Positions 42,967 to 54,935 of a DNA stretch of 64,000 nucleotides are shown one piece after another. Position numbers and translations under genes: made by a program. This DNA is from Aphanomyces cochlioides (Eukaryota; Oomycota; Saprolegniomycetes; Saprolegniales; Verrucalvaceae). The stretch spans positions 682,001 through 746,000 of the forward strand of contig JAHQRK010000009.1 in NCBI GenBank assembly GCA_019828595.1. The letters run 5' to 3'. Each line of letters begins with the position of its first letter. Position 1 is the first letter of the stretch. Below the pieces are notes generated by a model. The model made no database searches. It was given only the letters and a program-made list of their open reading frames with translations, and was not told the DNA's origin.

Positions 42967-45245
42967 AGTTGGCCTGCCGGCCGCTTACTATCGGTTGCAC
43001 TTACGCTACTACTTGGGTTGACGCCATCCACGTCGTCGTCGAGTTTGTCGTCGTCGAGGTCGTCGAGGTCGTCAAAATCATCAAAGTCATCCATATTGCC
43101 CAGTGCACTCTGGTTTTCTTTCTTCTCAACTTCTTGGTCCTTTGTCTCGGTCGCTGGCGGCGGCGGCGGCGCAGATCGAGCAGCATTTCCTGCTGCTGCT
43201 ACGGCGGCAGTCTGTTGGAGCTTTGGAGGCTGAGAGTTGTGAGTTGGGGCAGTCGCATCAAACAATTGCTTGGTGAATTCGCCCATGGGCTGCTGATGTT
43301 GCTGCTGCTGGAGGAATTGCTGCTGCTGTTGGTGCTGCTGTGCTTGTGATTGAGGAGGTTGATGTTGGCCAGGCGCTTCCGATTTTGTGGCCGACGCGGA
43401 GTTGGCGGCAGCGGCAGCCATTTGCTGCGACTGAGAGACTTCTTGGACTTTTCGAACGAGCGGCACGATGCTGTCAACAATGAAGGTTTCAATTGCTTGG
43501 AGGACATTGTTTTCCCTCGGCTGGGCGGTCGCGGGCGACTCATTCAGCACGACAATTGCATAATGGATGTTCTGCTTCATGCTCTCGGCTTTCGATGTTT
43601 GCCGCGAGCCAGATTGTGCCGCCATGCACAGAATCTGGTATGCTTTCTTGAGATGGTCACTGTGTTTCTCCTTGAGCTCTTGGACTTTAGCCCAGTAGGC
43701 TGCAGCGTTGGCTGGAGCTGCCGCGGGGTTAGTTGTTGTTGGAGTGGCTGTCGGCGCCGACGAGGCAGTTGGAGGAACTGCAGTGGGCGTAGCCGATGAA
43801 GGAGGCGGGCCGGTCAGTTGGCTTGTAAACGAGGGTTGAGGGGTCTGAGGTTGTTGGAAATTTCCTGTTGGCGTCATGTTGTTCATCGACGCTTGGCGAG
43901 AAAGCTGGCCTTGGTCCATTCCAGGTTGCTGCATGCCGTAGTTGACAGCGGCAGAATTGAACATGGGCGATTGCGCCTTCATGCCGTTGAATTGTTGTGG
44001 ATATTGCGGTTGCTGGGGCTGCATGTTGTTGTATCCTCCGTTGTTCATATTCATGTTCATCGTCATCATCATTTGCTGCAACGCGCCGCATTGCTTCTTG
44101 TACGCGCAGTTTTCTTGCTGCAGTTGAAAAATCATCAATCGTTGGTTCCACATGACGTCGATGAGCTTTTCCATCGGTTGAAAACGCATGCGTTGGCAAA
44201 ACTCTTGGTACGAGAGATTGCCTGGAGCGGCGGCATGTTGAAATGGATTGCCATTCATTTGGGCAGCTTGTTGCATCGCAGCTGCTGCTGCCGCAGGGTC
44301 GTTGCCTCCCCCGTAGAGCATGTTTTGAGAGAGCTGTCGCTGAAGCATCTGCTGTTGCTGCGCCACGTTGAAATTGCCCATGGAGGCATTTGATGTGGGC
44401 GTGCTGTTTGCCGACGGATTTGGTTTGGCCATGTTGCCCATTGGGTTGTCGCCTGGTTGCGATGAGGAGCCCTGCGGCGGCGTGCCATACATGCGTTGGC
44501 TCAGATCAATTCGTTTGATTTCGTTCTGGGAATTGATCGTGTACTCTTCACGACTAGAGCTTTTCATGGCAATCTGTTGCTCCAGTTTTGCCGCCATGCG
44601 TTGCAACGTTGTGTCGTCGACTTTGGTGCCGTGAAGTTGCTTGTATCGCATATAGAGTGCTTGCATGGCGGTTCGGCGCATAGTTGGATCCAGGGTAGGT
44701 ACAGCCGATGGATCTGTGGATGTGGGAGTGGCAGACGACATGCCATTTGCACCATTTCCAGGTGTGCCGTTGGGGGCAGCGCTCATCCCTGAATATGTTC
44801 GTTGAAGACCTCCGGGGAAGCATGCTGTGTTGTTGAAATTCATTGAAGGAGTTCCGTTCGGGCCGAAATTTCCGGGGGTCGCCGTTTGATTATTCATGTT
44901 GGGTGTTGCGGCAGACGATGGCGGGGCGCCTCCGTTCATGGACATTTGTGACATCTGGGCAGCATGCTGTTGTTGTTGCTGAACCTGTTTCTTCTTGGCT
45001 GCAGCTGTAGCAGCAGCGGCGGCAGCCGTTGCTATGGGTGGAGGGCGCTTTCCTTTAGGCGTTGCCGTCTCGGGTGTGTTCGTTGTGGCTTTGGCATTGC
45101 CTGCTGGGACGGTAATTTTGGCAGGCGGCAGAGTGGGTGCAGCTTTCGCCGCAGCTGCCTTTGGAGGAGCTCTTACTCGAGCTTTCTTGGCCGGAGGGCC
45201 CACTGTAGGTTGACTTACGCTCTGCACGGTCGTTGCTTCTGGCAT
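42963..45245 (-). CDS. Q/N/A-rich nuclear protein with KIX-like domain (Med15-type coactivator)
   Basis: 760 residues from ATG 45245. The N-terminus is basic and Pro/Ala-rich (PPAKKARVRAPPKAAAAKAA). Residues about 185-245 (MRRTAMQALYMRYKQLHG, RMAAKLEQQIA, SSREEY) match the helix spacing of a KIX domain. Long Gln/Asn/Met-rich stretches follow, then a helical part (about 560-650; YWAKVQELKEKHSDHLKKAYQ) and an acidic tail (DDFDDFDDLDDLDDDKLDDD). This layout is that of Mediator subunit 15. The KIX call is by eye. It may instead be another KIX or glutamine-rich coactivator. Confidence 0.55.
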   Translation of the reverse strand: MPEATTVQSVSQPTVGPPAKKARVRAPPKAAAAKAAPTLPPAKITVPAGNAKATTNTPETATPKGKRPPPIATAAAAAATAAAKKKQVQQQQQHAAQMSQMSMNGGAPPSSAATPNMNNQTATPGNFGPNGTPSMNFNNTACFPGGLQRTYSGMSAAPNGTPGNGANGMSSATPTSTDPSAVPTLDPTMRRTAMQALYMRYKQLHGTKVDDTTLQRMAAKLEQQIAMKSSSREEYTINSQNEIKRIDLSQRMYGTPPQGSSSQPGDNPMGNMAKPNPSANSTPTSNASMGNFNVAQQQQMLQRQLSQNMLYGGGNDPAAAAAAMQQAAQMNGNPFQHAAAPGNLSYQEFCQRMRFQPMEKLIDVMWNQRLMIFQLQQENCAYKKQCGALQQMMMTMNMNMNNGGYNNMQPQQPQYPQQFNGMKAQSPMFNSAAVNYGMQQPGMDQGQLSRQASMNNMTPTGNFQQPQTPQPSFTSQLTGPPPSSATPTAVPPTASSAPTATPTTTNPAAAPANAAAYWAKVQELKEKHSDHLKKAYQILCMAAQSGSRQTSKAESMKQNIHYAIVVLNESPATAQPRENNVLQAIETFIVDSIVPLVRKVQEVSQSQQMAAAAANSASATKSEAPGQHQPPQSQAQQHQQQQQFLQQQQHQQPMGEFTKQLFDATAPTHNSQPPKLQQTAAVAAAGNAARSAPPPPPATETKDQEVEKKENQSALGNMDDFDDFDDLDDLDDDKLDDDVDGVNPSSSVSATDSKRPAGQL

Positions 45246-45834
45246 ATATGAGGGCACGGCACGTCGATCTACCGTCGGCTTTGCACGCGTCTGACGATCT
45301 CGTACTTGGTGTCTTCGAATCGAAGAGAATTTTGGTAATGAAACTCGTGAGCGAAAGCGTTTATATGGATTTCACTATACTTCCGGACCAAACCTGTCAA
45401 AATTTATACTTTCAAATTCAAACCAAATTCCCATTTCAAATTAAAATCCACCGGTGTATATGGCATTCGAAATAAAAATATGCTATAGGGTTGGGGCTGA
45501 GAAACCTTTCACAATGAATATAACCTGAGACTACTCCACCAACCAAATGACAAACCTTTCATAGTATATATTAAACCTCCCAAAATGAATACCCGCAACG
45601 GCGACAAGAACGGCGGCAGAGACCAGACTACTGCTCCTCTTGACGATGGACTTCGCCCACGTGGCCAAGTCTATCCCACGGATTAGTCTCCACCAAGTCT
45701 TGCACTGTGCGCGGACATGTATCTGCTGTACAGAGCTAGAACTTTGCGTCGAAAATCGGGATTCAAGCTGTGTACTTGAATGGCGAGCTGCAGACTCTTC
45801 AGACAGAAATTCACATTTGAGCTCAGGAAGGGTC
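45246..45834. other. Spacer holding the promoter of the Med15-like gene
   Basis: On the minus strand TTTCATTACCAAAATTCTC (about 45322-45340) is a loose match to the initiator plus flanking-region pattern, about 80-95 nt before the ATG at 45245. The rest is AT-rich without a supported gene. Confidence 0.3.
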
Positions 45835-46779
45835 TCAAACCTCGTCGTTGACTGTAGTGTCGCCTTGAAATTGACTCACGAACGCCTCGTCCACTTTCCT
45901 GCCCAGTCTAGACACCAAGTCAGCCTTACAATCCCACAACATTGCGTACAAAGCTTCGAATTTGGCAGGTTCGAGGTCATTTGATTCAGGATCCACGGCG
46001 TCACTTGCTTCTGCGAAGGCTATGAAGCCACGCTCAATGATGTCTAGTGTCTTCTCAAAACTCAGCAAAATCATTCCTGTGGGTCTACATAGAGCAAAGA
46101 GTTGAGTTGTTGAATTTGAGGCGCCAGATATACGCTAGAGCTGCGCTGCATCGCGCCAAAGCTGCAGCAACATTTGGAAGACTTTGGTGAGTTTCAATCG
46201 CCGCCTCTATAGCACTGCGGCTAGTGCTATGCTTGGCATAGATCTAAACCAGATTAATGTAGCTACGAATCATGATATAGTGTACCTTCTCTTCTAGAAT
46301 CACCAGTTTATCCACGAACGCGTCAACAATTTCATTAGCATCGTCGTCAATCTTCTCCATTGCATCTTCTTTCACACGATTCTAGCACAAGGCACAATCA
46401 TAACGCCACATGAAGGCCCAAAGCCGACACTTACCAGTTGAGCTTCGTACAAAGCTCGGATTTCATCAAGAACTTGCACGAGGGATTCAGGTGCCATGGC
46501 GGTTGGCTTTGGGGACTCAGTTACGACGTCTTGCTCAACTTTTGGTTTACTTTCAACGAGCGGTGCTTCCTGAGAATTAGATTTCCACGCATATTGACTG
46601 GCTCCAAGTACAGTAGCTCCGGCTGCAAGAAGCGCACCGACGAGGAAAAGATCGTTCTTGATGTGAGGTGGGCTTGACATCGTTCTTGTGCTGTAATTCT
46701 TCGTCCAGAGTCCCATTAATTCGCCTTTCTTGGCGTTCCATGGCCGTTCAGCGACGTTCCGCAGGATTCGCAGAGCCAT
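45835..46779 (-). CDS. Single-pass membrane protein, probably mitochondrial, function unknown
   Basis: Four exons join through introns of about 42-52 nt (for example GTAAGTGTCGG..GTGCTAG after YEAQL). Starting at ATG 46779 gives an arginine-rich, acid-poor leader (MALRILRNVAERPWNAKK) ending KNYSTRT, a plausible mitochondrial presequence; a second ATG at 46680 (MSSPPHIKND) would omit it. One hydrophobic helix (LFLVGALLAAGATVLGASQY) is followed by helical, charged regions (LVQVLDEIRALYEAQL, AMEKIDDDANEIVDAFVDKL) and a C-terminal domain (FEKTLDIIERGFIAFAEA, FEALYAMLWDCKADLVSRLG). No family is recognised. It follows CTC1 on the same strand with a 57-nt gap. Confidence 0.55.
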
Positions 46780-46836
46780 CACCAGCAACTTTGCTCATTG
46801 TGTCAATTATTCGGATATCCGGATAATTCACCAAAT

Positions 46837-49800
46837 TCAAATCTTCATGGACAACATCGCCATCAAGCGACGAACTTCCGACTTGGCATGGACAACTTCT
46901 ACCTCTGTGCCTTCCATATGCACCATGGATTGGACTGGGGTCCGTACGGAGAAGTCTTCGCAGCGTAGGAGGGACATTCCTGGCTGAGAGGCTTTCAAGT
47001 CCGAGTAGAACCGCCGAGCGTGGATGGACAATTGACTCACACGTCGGACCGCCTCCCAAACAGCATCACGCCATCGGATTGCGAGCGGGTCTACCACTTC
47101 GTTACTGGCAAAGAATGCTAGCTCGTTTCCTTGCTGCACGACTGCAGTTTCAAACTCTGATCGATTTGTTACCTACAAGGTTCGTCACATCGAGTGGATT
47201 TTGCTCAGGGTACCTGGAGAAGTGACCAAGCCACTTCATTTTCGCAATGCAGTTCGACTTGAGCCGTCCCGTCATCAATGATGCAACGCAGCGCACAGGC
47301 AACAATTGCTGTCGGTGAGTATGGACAAAGCGAGTATTCCATGTGGCGAAGCGCACCATTCTCCCGCATGAGCACTGAGTGGCAATGCCGGCATCTGACC
47401 TTGAGAATAACGTAGCTGACATGGCACACAGTGGCCAAGAACCGATAAATCCGTCGATCGATTGTCTCGTACTGGTACATGTCAATCATGTGAGCTTGAG
47501 GTTGATTCAGAGTCCGTTGTCGAGTCGGCCACATAATTGCTTGAACGTGCGTTGCATGGCATTGGACTAAGTGTGTCTTGAAGGTTTGCTTGCGAACAAT
47601 TTTCTTCACTCGATGGATAAAAATGTACAGACCAACGGTAAAGCCGTTCGAGACAAGTGGAGACGTCGCGTCGAACTCGATGACGATTTCATCTTGCGTT
47701 GTAAGGTTTTGAAGCGTTAAGTTCAAAAATAACGCCAAGGGGTCATCCGGTCCGCGTCGCTTCTTGAAAGACTTGTGGCCTTTGGAGCATCGCAAGCCAG
47801 TCACAACACCAGCAACAGACACGAGCTGCTCTTCATGAACGTCATTAGGTGGCGAGTAGTCGGCTAAATTACAGCTGCCACGCTTGGAAGTCATCAGTGG
47901 AATGACATGGAGATCTCGTGGAGTCTTCAGATCGTCGAAAGCATCCGCGATACATTTGTACAGGTGTCTTCTGTCGTTTGAAATCGGAGCGCTCGTCGTG
48001 CGTAAGATTGGGGCATCAATGCCGGCAACAACCTCAATGGTGTCAGTACTATCAATCAAATAGCGAAGTAAAGTCAAGGGCTTTGCCTCTAATGAAAGTT
48101 GTGTCAAATCTTTCCACTCACAAAGCTCAAATGGATTGTCCATGGCCTTTAGTTTTTCCAGCGCATAATGGAACTTATACGGCGCTTGCACGGGTGGAAC
48201 AAATTGCACGTTCTTGTCCAGGATAGCATTCTTGACTTCCCAAATACTTCGCGCTGTGGCATACCATGGCAAGACATGTGTTGGGACCAGGATCTCAACC
48301 ATGGAGAATGCTGAGTTTTGATTGTTGTTCTCGTCATCCATGGGGAGCTCCACAGCGTGGACTATGCGATAACTAGGCTGATGCGTCTCGATGCGTAGGA
48401 CGAGGAAACGCCGCACGTCTTGGTTTGCACTGGGCAAGTCAAAATTCTCCGTGATACCAATGGGGCGAAGGTCACAGAGGCGACATCTTAGATGGACGTA
48501 TTGGATAAAAGTTGAAGATACATGAGCCCCTGGAAAAGTTTGGAGGCCTTCGTGGTTTTGAATCTTCGTTAAAACAATGTCATAAGCATGCACGTGATAG
48601 AGTGCTGCTGGGCGTAAGCCATCCGGTGAGATGATGTCGTCACTTGGAATAATTTGAAGAGGAATGCTGCCACTTCGATCGACAAGACGTAGGTCGTGGC
48701 TGGCTAGACTACCGGCAAGACAGCCTAAAACCAGTGGAGATGGAATTGGCTGGTCATTTGATGAATAAATTGTTTGAAATTCTGTTGTCGACGAAGGCAC
48801 TGCATCATTTTCATCTTTGGAGGACGTGTAGAAATGAGCCAATTCTTGCAATGAAATGGTACATCCAGGTAGTCTTACGCCTTCAAGTGAACCCAAGTGA
48901 GTGCAATCGTTGAATAAATCTTACCAGTTGGAGCACTGAAGCAGTTTGAGCTGGTGTGGAGAAGAAAGATTCGACCCAGGGTAGGACGAGCATGCCAAAA
49001 AATCCCAGCCGACTCGGCGATTTCTCTCAGTAATGTTCGTTTCCTCCATTTTTTGTCTCGGTTCCCTCCAAATACATGCCATGCCTCTGATGGCTTCTGC
49101 ACGTTGCTGGGGGTTGTAAATCGTCGAATGATATCTCTCGATAGAGTTAAAAGGTAATGGACGATTGGCAGCGAAAGTTGATGGAATGACAGCTCTTTCA
49201 CACGAGATGCCAATGGCTGGACATGCATCGGTGACGGCGTCTCAGCAAAGGCATCAATGACCACTGAGCTACGGCAACATAATCCAACGACATTTGCAGC
49301 TAACAAATGGAAATTGTACAGCGTGACGGACACCCCAACTCGCATGCCCGCACAACGATGGGCAAGTGGAAAATGGGCAAATACAACTGTCAAGTTGTGG
49401 TCAAGCTCAAAGGAATCGTCGCAAATCCATCGGGTAAGACGGCCCTTGTAATTCAACATGCTTGACGTTCCACCATTAGGAGATATCGTCACTGGAGCTA
49501 CCGTGACTGGGATGATTGGAAACAAACGAGATCTTGTCAGTGTAGCGCATTCCGCTTCCGTTAGATGGTGGACTGTTGTATTGCCTTTGTCCGAGGTTGT
49601 TGTTGTCAGCATGTACATGTTGCATTCCTTGGCGAAAACTTTCATAAGGTCCGTCATGAGAACGCTTGTACCAGGTTGGAGGAAGGGATGAAATTGGATC
49701 GCATGACCCGCCAGAATAATTGGAATAGATTGCCGGTTAGTTGAATCGAATGTTTCGATCTCCACAAAGAAATGAGCATTGCTATCGTCACCAGACAAGG

Positions 49801-50533
49801 GTGAGACCGAGGCAACTCGACCAACAACCAAGAAGTATTTGGCTTTGGCACGTTGACAGCGTTCTGGATACTGTAAAGCTTGACACAAGGGAAAACGACC
49901 GGCATAGACTGGAGCATCCTGAATTGGATACAATTTGAGTACATCATGCCATGTTGTACCACGAGGCAAGACTTCGTTGGATTTGAAAGCAAGGTCCACT
50001 GTAGGAACTTCGAGGTAGGGAGTTGGTCGGCAGGCAATGTATTTCCAAGCGGTGATGGAGACAATATTGTTGAGCCACGCTGGATCTGGTCGGATGAATA
50101 TGACTGGGATTGACGTCTGACCGTCGTTCAAGTGCAAGCCATTCCAATCTTGACGATTGTGTCTCGTGCGGTATTCAATCCGTCCAAAAAGCACCACGCT
50201 AGACGGTTCCATCGATGATATAATATGTTGCGGAGGATTTCGAGCCTGGGCACAGGAGCACGTTGGAAGATCCACTCCACAACATCCTCTTGTACTTTCA
50301 AGGAGCACAACATCATTGAGGGCAGTTGGAATATCCGCCAAGCTCATCGCACAACCTCCTCTAAGTACAAAAATCACAGGTACATAGTAGTTAAAATTGA
50401 AAATATACCTCTTGTTCATGCTCTTCCGCAAGCTCTCTCTCTCATCTTCGCTGAGCATTCCACCAAGTCGAGTGAGGACATGATCGAGATCTCGCATCCC
50501 GCCAACGCAATTCAAAAGACAAGCACATTTCAT
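46837..50533 (-). CDS. CTC1-like subunit of the CST telomere-maintenance complex
   Basis: About 1190 residues in four exons, with introns at about 50360-50407, 48886-48929 and 47169-47210. The protein looks like a string of OB folds: VVLFGRIEYRTR with TSIPVIFIRPDP; YFLVVGRVASVSP; YKGRLTRWICDDSFELDHNL then MRVGVSVTLYNFHLLAANVVGLCCRSSVVIDAF, the segment closest to plant and animal CTC1; later LVSVAGVVTGLRC and VGLYIFIHRVKK. Near the C-terminus a zinc-ribbon-like CRHCHSVLM precedes an OB-like end, as in CTC1. CTC1 with STN1 and TEN1 binds single-stranded telomeric DNA and recruits polymerase alpha-primase. The identification is by pattern and length, with no search run. Confidence 0.65.
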
Positions 50534-50542
50534 TGGACATAA

Positions 50543-50592
50543 TCAGCCAATCATCTTTATTGGATCAATTTTTAATTCTTCTCATTGGCTGA
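50543..50592. promoter_or_regulatory. Palindromic CCAAT-box pair upstream of CTC1
   Basis: TCAGCCAAT (50543-50551) and ATTGGCTGA (50584-50592) form a perfect 9-bp inverted repeat 10-60 nt before the CTC1 ATG, with another ATTGG at 50560. Use as a promoter element is inference. Confidence 0.4.
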
Positions 50593-50674
50593 TAATTATC
50601 CTATAAAATTTATTTGTTTGATCAAAATTCTTTGAATTTTGACCAATTAGAATCTGTAAATGTTGCACCAGACT

Positions 50675-51046
50675 TCAACGTCGGCAAAACTTAGAGGACT
50701 TCAAAATGCAGTCTTTCATGGTGAAGTTTACTTTACTAATGCCATAGCTGTTCGAGTGAAGAGTTAGAAGAGGATGCTTCGAAGTTAATATGGTGAAAGT
50801 TGCCCCATCAATGTCCTCTGCGAATAACTCTTCAATCACACCGCGACTGGGCGTGCATAGATCCACCTGAAGATTATTGCGCGTTAATGCATTAGCTTTA
50901 AGGTTCCCTTGTGTGCCTATTGCGTCTGGACGAAAGTCTACAGGATGCAGAAAAAGGATTCTGCGGCTAATGCAATTCCCAGCGACTGGCCAGTCGTCGC
51001 ACGCTGGCTTGATGACAGATCCGCAATGTCGATACTCTTTCTCTCA
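50675..51046 (-). pseudogene. Open frame of unknown origin beside the Harbinger element
   Basis: The minus-strand frame is open for about 120 codons with spaced cysteines (HCGSVIKPACDDW, GNCISRR, DLCTPSRG, KDCIL, KFCRR) but has no ATG. The same frame continues upstream past a TGA that could once have been Trp (SWKF-stop-EKEY). It looks like the remnant of a gene, possibly for a secreted cysteine-bearing protein. The family is not recognised. Confidence 0.25.
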
Positions 51047-51463
51047 GAACTTCCATGAGCATGGACCATGAGATCCCAGGATCATTAGCAGCGAGCTTTT
51101 ATCACTCTGGGGTGTTGTCTATTAGGGAACTTTCGCAACCCAAAAATCCACAAGGTTTCAGTTTCAGTATGAGATAGATGTGGTTTAGGGCTAATTTCCA
51201 AGTCTATCTAAACTCAGTCGGGGGTAGGTTTGAGGAATCTCGATCGTATCTCAACTGTATAATTCAGTTTCACAGCGCATTTGACGTCAAACTCTGGTCG
51301 GTCGTCCATAGTCTTTGTTGGTCCCAAGCTTATAGGAGACCAGGCTCTCACAATCTTGATCCACGTCTGGATGCTTGCGCGCCGTGACAAGAAGCGCTTC
51401 ATCAGGATCATGCGTATTTTGATAGCAGCAAACTGCTTTCGTCTCAGAGCGCACAGCCAACAG

Positions 51464-52446
51464 TGGACAAATCCTTAGCATTTGACGAAATGGTCAGTGA
51501 TGCTGTTGCCAAGGCACGCTACCGGTTTACGATCCCTCAGCTACGAGAGCCCGCTCAAAAGTTAGGACTACCAGAGTGTGGAATTATTACTCTAGAACGC
51601 GACCACGTCTCTCGTGTCGAAGCACTTGCTCTGGTCTGTCGGCGTTTGTCTGAAGCTTGCAAATTGTTTACAATTTCGAATGAATTTGGTCGCTCCACAG
51701 CGGCGTGTAGCAGGATCATGAAAGCCACGATTGCTATTCTATACGCCAACCACCGCTACCTCCTCTATTTCAACCATCGTATCGTTCGAGACAGAATTGA
51801 CCAGTATTGTCATGCTATCCATGTTGAAGGTGCCCCACTACACTGCTGCTGGAGCTTTATTGATGGTACTAGACAATATGTTGCTCGCCCGACCCCTCGT
51901 TTGAATCCGTCATAGCAACATGAAAATCTGCAAAAGTCCTTATTCAACGGTCATCCACGACGTCATTACTTCAATTGGCAAAGTGTCCAGGCACCGGATG
52001 GGATAATAGTAAGCCTATTTGGTCCAGTAGAAGGTCGACGCCATGATTCAACAGTATTGAACTTCAGCGGTCTCCTCGACTTAATGGAGAACGACACGTC
52101 TGGCATGTTTTGTGACAAATTGATATACGGCGATCCCGCGTACGGATCCAGCACGTTCGTGACGTCAGCTTCAATTTACCCCCATCCAAAGTCTGCTCAA
52201 TTCAACAGCGACATGAGCTCAGTGAGAGAATGTGTCGAATGGGGCTTCGGTAGAGAGAAGACGCTGTGGGAGTACATGAACTGGAAAAAGAAGCAACGAG
52301 TAAGACAAGCACCTGTCGGCAAAAACTTTTGTGCTGCTGTACTATTGACGAATTGCCACACTTGTTTGCAACCTTTGGTTAGTCAAATCTCAATGTATTT
52401 CGATATGCTACCGCCAAGTTTAGATGATTACTTGAATTTATCCTAG
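51464..52446 (+). pseudogene. Harbinger transposase of element 2, interrupted by a nonsense codon
   Basis: The frame carries CWSFIDGTRQY (first Asp), GRRHDSTVL, IYGDPAYG (second Asp), VEWGFG (Glu) and LPPSLDDY, aligned throughout with the transposase at 37 kb but clearly diverged. A TAG at 51913-51915 (after RPTPRLNPS) breaks it in the otherwise continuous frame. The N-terminal part (MLARRDKKRFIRIM, from about 51371) lies in another frame. Confidence 0.8.
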
Positions 52447-52447
52447 C

Positions 52448-53404
52448 CTACGTCGTTGGTGTCTGGTAGTTTAGAATCTTCAATACGAACTCTTGCATCA
52501 TTTTCTCACGCTCCCGATCTGCTTGGACTCTTCGATCTTCCATTGCCAACTCATGCTCCCGACGTCGGGCAGCTTCTTCTACCTGGTATTCTCTTTGTCG
52601 AGCGGCCTCATCTCGTTGATATTCACGTTCTAACTGGGCTTGGTCTCGTTTAAATTCCATTTTCTGAAGCTCAAAGCTGTTCTTCTCTTTTTGTTCATCG
52701 TCAGTCGTTGCCAGGGCTTTCACAAGCGCGTCTGAAATGGCGCCAATCCGTTCTGACTTGGTGATCTTGGATCGTCGCAATATCTTTTTTTCGTCCTTCA
52801 AAGCTCTGTTAGCAGTAGACGGCATTTCCATTGTTGACGACTCGCCGTCATCGTCATCAGCATCAGCATCATTCATGGTATCGTCGTCATTAAGCTCGTC
52901 CATTGCGAGTCGCTTGAGGTACTCGCCTGACTTTAGTAGTGCATTAGCCTTGGTGTCTCTCTGTTGCTTTTCCTCAACAACGCGTTCACTCCAATCATCC
53001 ATTTGACTAACGATGCCTTGTAGCAGAACTTGACGTTCTCTAAACTCCTCCGATGTTCCTGATTGACGCATTGATATGCATTGGTCTGTCTTAAACTCTT
53101 TCACGAGCGCCGTGAAGCGAGTGCGGAGGGCCGGGCCATTCTTTTTTACTCCGAACTTCTTGTGCTTAGCACAATGTATCGCGATATCGTCGAATACCTT
53201 CATTATACTGCTTGATGTGCCTGCTGGTGCTCGCTACGGACGAAAAGCATTGGCAACTTGCAATAAGATAACGTCGTCCACAGCCGCAAACTTCTTTCTA
53301 TGGCGAGTTGTTATAGCATTGTCAGATGTTTCAGTGATATCTCCGATGTTAAAGCCTTCTCGCGTTGATTCATCGACGGACCATTGAGACCCGTCGTTTT
53401 CCAT
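52448..53404 (-). pseudogene. Harbinger Myb-like partner of element 2, one nonsense codon
   Basis: From ATG 53404 the frame gives a Myb/SANT-like region (FAAVDDVILLQVANAF.. AIHCAKHKKFGVKKNGPALRTRF) with a TAG at 53236-53234, then an acidic middle (DADADDDDGESS) and a long coiled coil (REYQVEEAARRREHELAMED). Its stop lies 1 nt from the stop of the convergent transposase. Confidence 0.7.
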
Positions 53405-53439
53405 CGCAGCTTCACGGTCGTTCTGAATGTTTGGCGATA

Positions 53440-54935
53440 CAGTCGTCCCTCAGTTTTTGCACATTCCAATTTTGATGAAGTATTACAAGTTATCACATGA
53501 ATAAAATATATTGAGTTATAGAGGAAAACAATAGTGTCCATTGGAAACTTGTCAATGCGGCGCGATCTCAACCAACAATACCAGTGTGCGTCCAGCAATT
53601 GCGGATTGTTGAGGACGAAAGCTCATTCCAGGCGTCTGTCATCCATTGCATTGCAACAAGCACATCAACAGCATACAACTTCTTTCCCCTCACCATTGCA
53701 TTGGTAGGCATATCGATGAGACGAATGGCATGTTCCATTTGACGGCGTCTGTAGGCATGCTTGAACGATGAAATTATTCCAGCATCCATTGGTTGAAGGA
53801 AAGCGGTAGTATTGGGAGGCAGCATGAGAATTTCGACGTTGGTAAGATTCACTCCAATGGCTTTGTGGGATGATGCATTGTCCAGTATGAGGAGGACCTT
53901 TTTGTCGCGCTTCATCATGGACTCATTCAGATTGCCAATCCACTCCGAGAACAGGGCAATTGTCATCCATGCCTTCCTGTTTGAGCGGTACAAGATGGAC
54001 AACTCTTCGTTGCTCATTCCTTTGAAACAACGTGGTCGCATTGACTTGCCAATGAAGACAATGGGCAGTTTGTCGAAGCCATCCGCGTTTGCACCGAGGA
54101 CCACAGACACGCGAGCTTTGTCTTTCTTGGTACCGCTTCGTTTCTTGCTTGTCATTGTCGTATTCGGTTGGCAATTGTAGAACACTCCGGTCTCATCCAT
54201 ATTGTAGACATCACTCAAGTCATACTTTTGAATACTTGATTGCAGCATTTCACGACCTTCACCGACAACAATAGAGTCCGCTGACGCCGCTTCTCCATGG
54301 AGACGGTACATCTTGAGGCTCCGTCGTTGCTGCAGTCGGTACAGCCAACCATTCGAACATTTTAAATCGTCGCTTAGGGTCATTCTTTCAGCGATTTGCT
54401 GTCCTCGGTGCTTGATGAGCGCTCCAGACACGTTGGCATCCTTGTCGTTTGCGTTCATGATTCATTTGTAGACACTCTCGTCAATATCTTGGTGCTTTGG
54501 AGGGTATAAGTTAAAGCGATGTTTTGTTGATTCATTGTCGATGTTTGCACTGCTGTGATGTCGAGTGTCGAGGACAATCCTTCGTACTGTCGATATATTT
54601 GGAGTCTTCCCGAATTCCTTCAGAGTCCAACGCATCATCGTCTCGATTGTGATCCATGCATGGCTTTTATAATACGCTCTCATCAGGTTCTTTTGATGGA
54701 TCGTAAGTCTAATGGCTTGTCTTGATGATGGCATTGAAACTTAAAGTCAAATCTGTGCTGCTATGCTAAAGACACCACACATTTGAATTTTTAAACTTGC
54801 CGGCCATGCTTCATGCGCGATTCAAATGATCAATGTACTGATTTCAAAGAGTACTCAAGATACTTAATCCCTTGCATATATGATATTATGGAGGTTATTT
54901 AGTTTGAGTGGTGTGCTAAAACTGGGGGACGACTG
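53440..54935. mobile_element. Tigger/pogo-type (Tc1-mariner superfamily) element
   Basis: 1496 bp with 23-bp terminal inverted repeats (53440-53462 and 54913-54935; 21 of 23 match, beginning CAGTCGTCCC) and flanked by the TA dinucleotide on both sides (53438-53439, 54936-54937), the usual target site of this superfamily. It contains one CENP-B/DDE-type transposase gene and is inserted inside Harbinger element 2. Confidence 0.85.
53568..54734 (-). pseudogene. Tigger/pogo transposase (CENP-B N-terminus plus DDE_1), one nonsense codon
   Basis: About 388 codons in one frame. An N-terminal helix-turn-helix region (HQKNLMRAYYKSHAWITIETMM) is followed by a CENP-B-type domain (GALIKHRGQQIAERM, CSNGWLYRLQQR), then the DDE_1 nuclease: YNMDETGVFYN (first Asp), LLILDNASSHKA (second), LQPMDAGIISSFK (third). 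A TGA at 54464-54462 separates the N-terminal 90 codons from the rest; at that position the family often has Trp, so one substitution explains it. Confidence 0.8.
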
